A stretch of 64,000 nucleotides of DNA, from positions 1 to 64,000 of the forward strand of contig JAKSZP010014886.1 of assembly GCA_022478985.1 (NCBI GenBank). Direction: 5' to 3'. The DNA comes from Massospora cicadina. Its lineage: Eukaryota; Entomophthoromycota; Entomophthoromycetes; Entomophthorales; Entomophthoraceae. The translations under genes were made by a program, and so were the position numbers. Below the pieces are notes generated by a model that saw only the letters and a program-made list of their open reading frames with translations, did not search any database and had not been told where the DNA came from. Of this stretch, positions 1 to 10,379 are shown in pieces. Every line of letters begins with the position of its first letter. Positions within the stretch are counted from its first letter, which is position 1.

Positions 1-118
1 GTTGAGTATTGATGATTTTACTCTGCTTGAACCAATGAAGTATTTGACCAGGTGTCTGAAGTGGTGTTCCCATGCCCCAATCCTTTTTTTTCTGGAAATC
101 TAGGCAAGAGGGGGGATG

Positions 119-882
119 TGTTGGGATTTTTGCCCATATTCCCAGCTTTCTAGATTATCTGGTGTCACTAGGGGAAAATTCCCTAAAGCGAAGTGAATCA
201 GAAATCAGTTGACCCAAATTTTGGAGGAACTACATTTGGGGGATTTTGGGATATTCGCCTGGTCATATCCATTGGGGATTGATCTGACTGAATACTTAAG
301 ATCTCATTGGGTGGAGCGGCCAATGAAATAGGGGCATCTGATAGTGATTAACTATCAGGTGTACCAATTGGGATCAGTCAGGTTTTATCACCAACTGATT
401 GGGAATGTATGGTGAGTTGCGAGGCGAGTGATGCTACCTGCAACTAGCAAATTGGTTGGTTGGTGAAGTGACCTGTCATAATGGGTAAAAAGTCCCATTA
501 CCTAAGCAGGTCGCTAGCCAATTATGGTTGGTTCACTTGGATCTAGAGGAAAACGTTAGGGACACGTTTCTGACTCTTCCCATTTGAGATCTCAAGGATG
601 TCCAATGATGGATTTTAGCCAGGATGGGGAAGACCATCGCTGCTGAGATGAGTAAGGGTGATTCAATGGCAATGGCTGCCATTTTTATTGAAGAGGTGTC
701 AACCGAGGGTTAGATGGCCAAATCCCCTATAAATTCCCTGGATTCACTATAATAAAATATAGATAAAAACAGATACAAATTAATACATTAGAACATTATT
801 AGTTTTATTGTAGATTTGGTTATAGTTAGACTATCAGCATCCATTGCAAAGTTCCATCTCAAGGATATTATTGCAGAAGGCA
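119..882 (+). repeat. Possible LTR (solo or end fragment)
   Basis: A purine tract (AAGAGGGGGGAT) just before position 119 resembles a polypurine tract and is followed by TGTGTTGGGATTTTTGCCC, a typical LTR start. Inside are a TATA-like CCTATAAATT near 729 and an AATAAAATAT near 751. A possible end (GGCA) at 882 is followed by TGGTAGACTCTCGG near 888, which could be a tRNA primer-binding site. Having both a PPT-like and a PBS-like flank is odd for one LTR, and no second copy is in the window, so this is only a structural guess. Confidence 0.3.
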
Positions 883-1244
883 ATAATTGGTAGACTCTCG
901 GAGAGAAGAGTAGAAATCCAAGTGGTGATCTAGAGATGAAGGGAACCACGACTAAGGGATTGCTGCCAACTGTGTGTTGGGCCAAAGGAGACTGTCATCA
1001 GAGGATCTTAATGAAGATTGAGTGGACATTAATATATGGAATGAATCCCTACGAGTACAACTATCAAGTATTTGATAAGAAATACCAGCTGAAGTATTGG
1101 GCCTGATAATAGTTCTAACTCAACTATGAAAATAGTCTTCATACTATTATTGGATAATATATTCATTACAACGCGAGGTGCACGAGAAAATCGAACCTGC
1201 GCAGTAAAAATATTACTAGGGTTGTTTGCTAAAAAGAACAAACT
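883..1244. other. Short unassigned stretch
   Basis: Lies between the LTR-like block and the gypsy remnant. The part near 1150-1244 may be the decayed continuation of the RNase H domain on the minus strand, but no motif survives. Confidence 0.3.
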
Positions 1245-2118
1245 AGTAGTTTTTACAGTGACCTTAGGGCAGAACTGCCCCTACTGCCACTGAGGAAGCA
1301 TCGCATGCAATGATATATGTATTGGCAGGATCCACATGTTTCAGGATGGGAGGGGATAAAAACACCTCTTAGATTGACTCAAACGCCTGCTGGCATTTGG
1401 GCTTCCAACTAAATAGCACATTCTTGTTTGTGAGGGGGTGGAGAGGGGCAGCTAACTGGGAAAAAGGTGAGGAAAACTTTTTTAGAAAAATAATGGCTCC
1501 CAAGAAACTTCATAATTGTTTCTGGGTTATCATAGTTGGCCATTCTCGGATAGCATCCAACTTATTGGGAGGAATCATTTAGCCATCCTCAAGGATTAGG
1601 TTCCTGAGAAAGGTAACTTCCTCCTTATAGAACTTGCATTAGGAAGGCTTGACAAACAAGCTCACCTTGTGCAAAGCAGCCACGACCGCTTCCAAGTCTA
1701 TAGTATGTTGTTTGGGAGTTGGGTTGTGAACCAAAATGTCATCAATATATGTGACCGTGCAAGTGAACCGGAGATTGCCCAGTACACTTTCAATAATTTG
1801 TTGAAACGTAGTGGGCACATTCTTCAGCCCAAAGGGCATTACGTGGAATTGGAAAATGCCTCTCTTCATTCAAATCGTGGTTAGCAATTCTTGCCCTTCC
1901 ATCACCCAAATCTGGTTGAAGGCATTGACAAGATCCAGCTTAGAGAATACATTAGATTTGGCGATTGCTTGGCTGATCATCTGCTCCAGGGGCAGGGGGT
2001 AGGGATCATGAACTGTAACTTTGTTTAAATGTCCGTAATCCACACAGGAATGGAGGGAACCATCGGCCTTTTTGGCGAAAATGATGGGAGATGTGACTGG
2101 CGATGTCTCCTTAAACAA
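1245..2118 (-). pseudogene. Gypsy reverse transcriptase / RNase H start, broken
   Basis: Conceptual minus-strand translation shows the RT order expected of Ty3/gypsy pol: 'ADGSLHSCVDYGHLNKVTVHDPYP', then 'SKLDLVNAFNQI', 'FHVMPFGLKNVPTTFQQII', and the catalytic 'YIDDILVH' box with both aspartates. The connection follows ('LDAIREWP', 'SFLGAI', 'PLHPLTNKNVLFSWKPKCQQAFESI'), then the RNase H start 'IIACDASSVAVGAVL' near 1300. A frame break near 1870 and stops interrupt it. The family acts in the cytoplasmic particle, copying element RNA into DNA. This copy cannot make the full enzyme. Confidence 0.85.
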
Positions 2119-2574
2119 CCAGCTTTTTTAAGCATATCATCTAACCAAGTGTAAATGCAACCTCCTCCTCCGCTGTGTGAGGATACAATGGACAGTTGAT
2201 ATTCACCAACTGCGCCATCATTCTAAATCCCAAGTCAAATTTAGTATAAGGAGGCAGACAATCCGGCTTCTCAGAATTAAAGATACTTCAAAAGTGCATA
2301 AAATCTTCGGGAAAATCAGATGGGAGGCCCGCAGGAGAAACGAGGGAAGTAATAGAACTGAGACCTTGAGTTTTCTTATGAGTGTTGACTAAGGGAAATT
2401 CACCCTCCAGTTGATCATTAACAAATGACAACATGTTTGTCTCCAAATGGATTCTAACATGGTGTCAGCGCCACCATCCAACCCCCAAGATTACTGGAAA
2501 CACTAAGTTTGGCATAGCAGAAAACTGATCACAGAAGCTAAACTGGTGTACCAAAAAAGGTACTGGATGATGGA

Positions 2575-3030
2575 CTATATACGATGTCTGAAAGCTGAAG
2601 AAGCCACCATTACCGATGGACCTACATTTATGTCCTGTTCTAATTGTTGGGCTAACTTGACACTCATGAAATTACCCGCAGCTCTGGTATCCACTAAAGC
2701 CTCAAAGGATACGTGGTGAAATCTGATACTAATCTTCATAGGTAATAAGAAATAAGCGAAGTTTTGATATTGGTAAATTTGAGTGTTTCTGCTGCAACTG
2801 AAGAAATGGCAGGCAAATTGGGGGTTGGTCAGGGTCTTTTCTGGAGTAAAGTTGGTAAGAACAAGGGCTTGGGAACCGGCTTCCTCCATCTGGGCTTTTA
2901 CTGAGTCATTTATAGGTGAACCAGGATAATCCAACTCTGACGCAGGAGTACTGACGGGCTTTGAGGCCTGAACTAACACTGGTTTAATGGTAAAAACTGC
3001 ATCCGCGTCATTGTTGGGTAGTCCTATCAT
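2575..3030 (-). pseudogene. Gypsy aspartic protease region
   Basis: About 151 codons are open on the minus strand. Near residue 110 it reads 'ALVDTRAAGNFMS', the retropepsin active-site context. The younger relative at about 40.88 kb reads 'ALLDTGAAGNF', so the catalytic DTG has become DTR here (Gly to Arg), which should kill the protease. The family matures Gag-Pol. The stretch upstream is proline/serine-rich linker without other motifs. Confidence 0.75.
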
Positions 3031-3106
3031 AAAATTTCCTCCTTGATAGTGGTATTATGGCGAGGGGTGGCATTAATAGTGGTCGCAGCATTACATATTT
3101 GATCTT

Positions 3107-3484
3107 TCATTCCTTTTGAGGTGGACCAAACCTCGTGATGAGCAGAAACCACATACAAACCTTATCTAAAGATTGACTGAAGCATATCATTAGAGAGATC
3201 CAGTGTGGGAGCCTGTTCGTGGAAGGTAGAGACCAAAGAAGCCAAGCTGGGGGCTTCAGCCATAGTAAAGAGCAATTGTAATAAAGGTCCAAGCGTGACA
3301 CAGGGGGTTTTAGGGCAGCTGACACAACTGCAATCATCGAGGTGGGATCCCCTGCTTGTGAGGAATAATGCAGAAGGCCTTGTACCCACTGACGGGCATC
3401 CCCTTCTACAGCATCCAGCAAAGTGACCCCTTGTTGGGTGTGAGATAACGCAGCGGCATTGTTAAGGGCAATCGCAGAATGCAT
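3107..3484 (-). pseudogene. Gypsy Gag fragment
   Basis: A 125-codon minus-strand stretch contains 'VTLLDAVEGDARQWVQG', which aligns with the gag of the gypsy at 39.8-40.2 kb. Gag would form the cytoplasmic particle. No CCHC knuckle is visible. Frame shifts break it at both ends, and the start codon of the original gene is not identifiable. Confidence 0.65.
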
Positions 3485-4330
3485 TTACACCTCAGCGAGG
3501 GCGTCAAGAACTTGATTACAACATCACGGGAAGGAACACATGAACTACCTTCCTGACTATTAGGTGGGGGAGAGATAGTAATCCACAAGGTGCTGCCGGC
3601 CTGAAGAAGTTTCTCCAAGGTAAAGCGGATACTACTCACCAAATTAGCAAGTGACCAAACGAACAACAAAAAGAAGACTACTGATTGCACGTTCATTCGG
3701 TAGATAGTAACCACTGCAGCGCCCACCTTAAAGAGCAGGGCAGAAGTGGCCAGAAACAGTGGTTGGTCATTTATGTCATGAAAACGGCAGAAGAAGTTTA
3801 GACTGGCCTGCCAGCCAGGATGTGTAAGTACCCAAAAAGCAAGCCAGAATGCCAGAGGCATTGCAACACATATGGCGTTGTATGGAGCTGTGAAAATAGG
3901 AAAAGATAAATCGTTGGTGTAGGGCAATTGTGAATAGCAACCCAAAAATGAACCAAATGGAGACAAACCCAGACACTGGGGGTCTTACTGCGGGAGATGG
4001 TACCACAGGTATAGTTTCTACAAGATCGCCGGTGAGTGGGTTCAATTCAACTGAGAATACAAGGGGGCGGATCCTTGCTTGAAAATAGTGGATGTAAGGC
4101 CACAATATGCCAGTATATTGATAGCGGATATTTGAAATAAAGGGTTGAATTGCCAGAAGTATATGGATCGCTGAATCCAGTTGATGATGGTGTGGGACAT
4201 AGTAACCATCAGTACTGGTAAGGCCCATTCCAGTATAGGGACCAACAGGCCACCAGAGTAAAGCCATCAGGAATTTGGCCAGAAAGATATCAATAAAGTC
4301 GAAAATTAATATTTTTAGTGTCAAATTTTA

Positions 4331-4908
4331 ATTAAAGAAAAGTGAAGAAAATCAACCAACTTTTTCTTTGCGATGCAACTGACTAAATAGTGGTTAATTG
4401 ATGTGGGAACAAGCAGGGATCAGGTCCCTCAAGTTCAACCTAACTGGCGAATTATTTGGGGATGGGGGCAGATAAGCTCAATAGGAACTGACATTGAAGA
4501 ATTTGGCGGCAGGCTGAGTCGCTGTTGGTTCAACCTCAAACGCCCAAACCAAGGCTCAACTGCGTTTCTGACAATTGCATGATGGCGTCTGACCTGACAA
4601 GCAATGGGAATCCCCCAGGACCACCCCACGTAGGGGTGGTCCCAATTGGTTGGGAACAGGTTTGGTATGCCCAACCCACCTGTGCCTGGTTGCTGAGCCA
4701 TTCATTTTGGTCAAAAGCGTCGCATCAGCTGCAACTCCCAATTTGCCATATGGGAGCTTTGAACTATCATTGATGGTGTCTGATGCAACTACCTACATGT
4801 CATGGATCATCCGTGATGATTTTGAGAGGGGGTTAGTTTTGACAATTGCACTGCTGGCTGAATTGAAACCATCAAAAATCAGTCAATAATTTAATTTTCA
4901 TCCCTTTT
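4331..4908. other. No recognisable gene
   Basis: AT/GC-mixed sequence with only short overlapping open frames on both strands and no domain. It lies where more of the LTR of the 1.2-4.3 kb gypsy would be expected, but I see no clear match to the 38-kb LTR here. Confidence 0.4.
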
Positions 4909-5883
4909 TACTATGTGGATTCCAATAATCAGGTTTGTTTTTAATTGTTTTTAGACCAATCAACTTTGATTCAGCGATCTTGGTGCAGATTTTCCTGATC
5001 CAGCGGACAAGTTCAGCCAAGGTGAGCGTGGGCACTATGGGAGGGATCTGAAGAGGTAGAGCTGTTACCCAGCGCTCATCTACCATGTGGGCGAGTCACC
5101 CTGGGTAACGAGGGGTACAGTCACCCTCTTTAGAACCTTTTTACTTGGAAATGGGAAGAGTGCCTGATCTATGCACAGCGGAGGTTCCTGGGACTTACAA
5201 CCACCCTCTTCTGCAGCCTCAGATTCGTTCCCATGTGTGGCGCTGCTTGAGACAGGTATACCATACTGCCAAGCACTCTAATGCTTTGCACTCATCTTGC
5301 ATCATGTGTGGCCAATATGGGACTTTGGTTCGCCGCCTGATAAAGTGCCCTCCCTCAAAAGCAATATGGCGTAAGGATCAGCGTCTCTTTCGCCAGGATC
5401 AGGCACAGCTCTTCAGCCTGTCTAAGGACATCTTCGCTTTGTCCATGGTTTCCCCTCTACCACCTTCCCTCCATGCCTTAGTGGTTGCAATTGCTATGTG
5501 GACTATCCACACGATTGTCTTGGATGCTATCTCAGGCTCTAATCCTACCCTCCAGGAAGCTATACGCTGGTTCCAGTCGCACCTTGTGGACCACTTTCAA
5601 GCTTGAATGTTTGGGTCCTCCCACCCCGTTGCTGCCATATGGTCTTATCCTGGTTCTCAGTTTGGTTCATCACTTCAGATCCCTTCCTACTTACGTGCTC
5701 AATAGTGGCGCAAGCCCCTACACACATAACCCACCTTCCTTCCCTTGGCGTTCCTACTGGCAACATGAGATAGCATTTGCTTCCCTGGGGTGCCCTACTC
5801 TCGCTGAAGATCGTTTTGTTGGTTTAGTTTACTTATCAGAAGTGTCCGTCCCCTGGTCATCCTTCCCCAAATAAAATTTAAAA
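4909..5883 (+). mobile_element. 5'-truncated LINE (LINE-1), tail of the LINE-2 family
   Basis: The 3' end reads GTGTCCGTCCCCTGGTCATCC...AAATAAAATTTAAAATTTA, closely related to the end of the LINE at 8843-14076. A degenerate direct repeat, TTTAATTTTCATCCCTT (4892-4908) against TTTAATTCACCTCCCTT (about 5884-5900), may be the TSD and sets the proposed bounds. Only the C-terminal part of ORF2 is recognisable. The 5' boundary is the less certain end. Confidence 0.65.
5145..5606 (+). pseudogene. LINE ORF2 C-terminal fragment with zinc-binding motif
   Basis: About 153 codons align with the last part of ORF2 in LINE-2. 'NHPLLQPQIRSHVWRCLRQVYH' matches 'HHPLLQPRIRANAWRCLRRTYR' at about 13.40-13.46 kb, and both are followed by a cysteine/histidine cluster here read as 'CIMCGQYGT...LIKCPPSKAIW'. 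The corresponding histidines are altered here (VRR instead of HHR). The shared 'AIAMWTIHTIVLDA' follows. This tail domain follows the RT in LINE proteins. Endonuclease and RT are absent, so this is a dead 5'-truncated insertion. Confidence 0.8.
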
Positions 5884-5900
5884 TTTAATTCACCTCCCTT

Positions 5901-8357
5901 GTTGTAATGACTCCAGCGTTGAACAGGTTGTGAGTGATATCTCCATCAAGGTGTCACCTTATTCATGAAAAATTTTCATGGTAGACAGTGAATGTTTATT
6001 ATCTGAGGTCTTATAGGCTTGCCTTTGTATTTCACTCTGAAGCCCACAAGGTAATTACAGAGTTAATTGGATTAGCGTTTAAGCCTGTCATGGCTTTAAT
6101 ATTGGGTGTTTTCAGGTTGAGTCAGTGGCCCCTGTAGTGAGCACCACTGATTAAACTGGTGTTTAGGCGTTGTATTTTGGATACACAGGTCTGCACAAAC
6201 AACAACCCTAGATACTGTTTGAAAATAGCAATACGCTAAAAATTAACACTAAAAACCTTACTATAGGAATAGGGTTTATGAAACAAAGAAAGGAACGTAT
6301 CATAGTAACCTTTACTGACAGTTGCTCAAAAGCTCCCTATCCAACTAAATAGTTAAACCAAACTATTTACTTGGGGAAAAATACCCCTGTAGATGATATT
6401 CTCACTCAGATAATCTCTTTACCAGAGTTTTCATTGATGCATTTTGATGTTAATAAGCAGCCTTAAGATTGATAAACTACTAGCTTAATATCCAAATTAG
6501 GTCAGGAAATTGAGTGAATAGTGCTTGGGGCATTCATAACATTAAAACAATATGCCAGAGTAATTGAAATATGCCAGATGCAATCAGATTTTGGTGGCTG
6601 GCCAAAGTAATTATAGGGGACCCTATTACCAATATTTTATGCAAACGCAAGGCAAAATAGAATAGTGATGTTGAATTAAAATTAGGAGGTTATTAGGTGA
6701 TTAAAGCCATGTCATCTGTGGTTCATAATATAAGGGATTAATAAATGCACAGTGGGTATTAATACTTGATTAACAATAATTTGTAAGTGACCAGATTTAT
6801 ACAAAAATGTGGACCACGCGCTGTACTAATTACTAAGAACAGTTTTATCCTTTATTTAAGTTCAATTCTATATAAAGTTATATAATAAATAATATAAACT
6901 GATGGTTGGCCAAAATCATAACAACACATTTTAACGCCATCATGTACCAGTCCTAAGTATACCAGCCCAAATTAACAGATATATGCTTAAATGTATAGTT
7001 AACTAATACATTACTCTTCTTTAATTCATTGCAAATGCAGTAACCAAGATTAAAAATCAAGCTATATATGCTTTTCAACAACGCACTTAATATAACAAAA
7101 AGGTTTTCTAATATATAGATAACTAATCTATTTCCATAATGATTTATATTTTCCAATTTCAGCTGCAAACAAATCCATGGTCAGCTTTAGAACCAACACT
7201 GCGCCTCCTATTTAAGGTTCAGGTTCTTTTATAATATAAAATTCCAAATGTTTGTGGATCAGAAGCAACTTCTGGCTTAAAATATCCCATTGGATCCTTA
7301 CTGATCTAGATTACTAATCGCTACTCCTCAAACTACCTAAATAGAAGCTAACCTATAAATAAACATTATCATTTCCTTTTGAAAGGTTTTTTACATTTAA
7401 GCTAATTAGAGATATCTCAAAATTATGATACATTTGATGTTTTGCGTTGCTAGTATCTCTTTTAGCCACAATAAGAAGGACCTTTAATCCTTATAAAACT
7501 ATATGATCCTTGCTCTGGGATGATTTATACCTCAATTGCTAGCAGGTCGTTCAATTCTTGTATTTAGTGTCTTTAAAAATATACCTTGTATACAAGAACA
7601 GATGAACCTCAACAAATAGTTTCATACATATATCACCCTGTTTATAAGTTTCCAAGTTATATTTCTCAAGATACATACCCACCTAAACGCTTATATCTGC
7701 GCTACCCAATCCATGTCAAAAAGGGTAGGTCTAACCTCTTAAAGAAACTTAAAAATTATTATTGGGGAAGAATCACTCCTTATCTAAAAAATAGTTAAGA
7801 CTTAGAAACCTAGATCATATGTGGTTTATATCTAGTTTGAAATTGCTTTAAACACAGGATTATGTATCTAGATGGATATGATGTTCCTAGTGAAAGCCCA
7901 AACACCCATCTAGATTCCTATAAGACTTTTGCACCCGCTTTTTAAAATACTCTTCCTTAAAGCATTGTCATCTGCCACTATGATTGCCTAAAACTTTATC
8001 ATTGATGCTTAAAATTTTATAATAAAAATTCAACCAGATCTCAAACGTGCTATTACTTGCATAAGATAAATACAGGATTACAAAAAGAATTAACGTGATT
8101 TGAGTCAACATATCTGTTCCATATGATGCATTCAGTAGTGAGCAAAGTCCTGCATATCTGAACCCATTTTCATTTAAATTTGCTACCATTCCCTCACTTA
8201 TGTGTTCTTATGCTCTAGATGGGTATTATATCCTTGTTTTTATTTATTTATTTCTCCTATAATCTAAAATAAAATTTTTATCTACTTTTTATAAGTTTCT
8301 TAATAACTAGGATATATAATGGTTGCATACACTTTTGTACTATTATGTTGGACTAGG
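5901..8357. other. AT-rich stretch without recognised gene
   Basis: About 2.4 kb of AT-rich sequence. Open frames on both strands stay under about 73 codons and show no domain or low-complexity signature of a real protein. No terminal repeats were found. It is probably old decayed repeat or intergenic DNA. Confidence 0.5.
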
Positions 8358-8371
8358 GATATCTATTACTA

Positions 8372-8706
8372 ATAATTTTAATTTTAATTGAGGTGGGCCA
8401 ACCTTGGGACATTTATACCACACCAATAGAGAGGATAGGGAGTAGGGAGCAACAATATAGGAGTGGAGGACAAAACCCAAGTATTGGGGGTAAAACCTTC
8501 CTGCGCGTGTTCTGATAGGCAAAGGATTACATGAATCTAACTTCACTGATTTGCTTGGTCAGACTGAAGCATGGTGCGCAAATCCACATGTATTGATATC
8601 CTCTTGGCACAGAAATACAATTAATGCAATTTCTGCCAAAAAGGGATTTGAACCCATGATGTGAGGGGTGATAGTGGGACGCCCTCCCAACTATGCCATA
8701 CCCCCT
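8372..8706 (-). mobile_element. tRNA-headed SINE with 14-bp TSD
   Basis: On the minus strand it begins GGGGGTATGGCATAGTTGGG (A-box-like) and continues to GGGTTCAAATCCC (B-box-like), the internal RNA polymerase III promoter of a tRNA-derived SINE. It ends with ...AAGGTTGGCCCACCTCAATTAAAATT, a version of the tail shared with LINE-2. It is flanked by identical 14-bp direct repeats GATATCTATTACTA (8358-8371 and 8707-8720). Length is about 335 bp. Insertion was by target-primed reverse transcription with an enzyme supplied in trans. Confidence 0.85.
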
Positions 8707-8928
8707 GATATCTATTACTACATTCTTTTAAGAAAATTTGGAATAAGCTCTAGATCAAACTGGATCTATATAGAATTTATATGCCTAAATCTCTTAGAGT
8801 CATTTAAAAACCATTTTTTGATGATTTATATATAGAGGTATTAAAATCGCTTTTCTTTCTCGTAACAATCACTTTAGTTGCTACAATTCAATTCAAACAG
8901 CAAATTTGGATAATCACACACAGGAAAG

Positions 8929-10304
8929 ATGGGTGACTTTAATAACAAAAATAATACAACATGGGCGAGCGTTGTGGCAAGTGGTGCACTTAACAGTGCA
9001 ACTAAGGGCAAGAAACGCCCTGGAGGGGGACCAGGAACCCAATGTGCAAAGAAATCGCAAACTCAGACACCATCTGGGTTTATGGTATTTACTGTAAAGC
9101 ACGCGCAATACATGTACATTCAATTCAACCAACCTTTGTCAAAGGTGGAACACGGGATCAGACTCTTCCTTGGGGATGAGTCACCGACCCTGTGGGAGAA
9201 AACATGTGAGGCACAGCCCTCACTTTTCCCTCACGCGGTGTACATAGCCACCAACAACATGGGCTGCAGCTGGATCAATATTGGTTTTGAAACAGCTGAT
9301 GAAGCTGATGCCGCAGCAAAAACCTGCATGGAAATTGCCCTCCCTGAGGGCAAAAAATTTTGCGCACCGCGCACACCAGATGGAACAAAGCAAAAAATTT
9401 GTTCATCTCCTTTGACTCGCTCCCCACCAACCTTCCTCATAAGGTAATCAAGGAGGAGCTCTGCAAAGGTCTTGTGGCCTATGGAGAAATCCAACAACTA
9501 AAATTACAGTGATTTCGCTTAATGCCCGACCTTTGCACGGGCAAAGCTATCGCTGTAATCAACCCCTTCCCAGAAGTGGAAGAGGATTTATCCAGAATTC
9601 CCCACGCAGCAGAATTTCACTTTGCAGATGGGGGCCAGTCAGCTGCATTCCAAGTTACACCAGAACGCGCACCACCCATTTGCAACCACTGTGGCTCACT
9701 GGGCCACAAGGAACATGCATGCCCTGTAAAAGAGGGCTTAATGGAAAATGATTTTTGTGAAGAAGCTATGGACTAAGATAATGAAAACTTCGCCAAAATG
9801 ACTGATGGCCACCACCCATTCCGCTGGGGTGAAGATGGACTATACTCCATCGTGGACCCAGTTACAAGTAAACAGCATAAAGCAGCACAAAAAGCCTGCA
9901 AGAGAGCAGCAGCTGAAGTGGCGGCACACGTGGAATCCGCCATTAACCACGGACAAATTCAGGAGGATATTTCAGATATTCACCGAACCAACCAATCAGA
10001 ACAATATGCCCAGGTCAAAAATTTTCACAGTAACCAGACTGAGCCACAAAGCGTCATCAGTCATGCACATACTGAGGAACAATGCTACCACAATTTGGGT
10101 GAAAATGCTGTGCACAATGCAACAAATTTGAACCTCAAAAAAAATCCAATCAACAACCCGCATCAAAACAACATGAGACCTGTGCAGGAAAAGTTAATGC
10201 AAATGCAAAAAACCGCAATTCCCTTGAATCATTGGGTCAGATCAAGGGAACCAACAATGGCAGTGAAAGAGTTGGAGTACAGACGCGGAGCATGGCCAAA
10301 ATGA
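8929..10304 (+). pseudogene. LINE-2 ORF1, CCHC nucleic-acid-binding protein, broken
   Basis: It starts ATG at 8929 after an 86-bp leader and opens 'MGDFNNKNNTTWASVVASG', a usual ORF1 beginning. A globular region of about 170 residues follows, then a frame change near 9400. A CCHC zinc knuckle 'CNHCGSLGHKEHAC' (C-X2-C-X4-H-X4-C) is encoded near 9680-9725. In-frame stops at about 9511 and 9774 interrupt a continuing frame that runs to 10304 and is Gln/Asn/His-rich. ORF1 proteins of this class bind the element RNA and act as chaperones. At least three lesions make this copy non-functional. Confidence 0.85.
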
Positions 10305-10379
10305 GCCGTGGTGGGATAGGACCAGAAAGTCCTCCCAAATGCTCCTGAGGCGCCGCGGGCACCTCAGTGTCAATAGGGA

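Larger units (their letters stand above)
1245..4330 (-). mobile_element. Decayed Ty3/gypsy remnant, family of the 38-46 kb element
   Basis: Read on the minus strand this contains, in order, an LTR end (about 4330-3774), gag, protease, RT and the start of RNase H. It then stops, so integrase and chromodomain are missing. The LTR end shares the 'LTHP...FHD' coding-like stretch and the terminal ...CATGACA (ending at 3774) with the LTRs of the intact-structure gypsy at 38040-45883. The gag motif 'VTLLDAVEGDARQWVQG' matches 'VALLDALDGNTRRWVRG' there. It is a truncated relative in the opposite orientation. Confidence 0.8.

Noticed and set aside
5930..6830. Hidden DNA transposon in the AT-rich interval
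   Set aside because: No terminal inverted repeats, TSD or transposase-like frame could be found.
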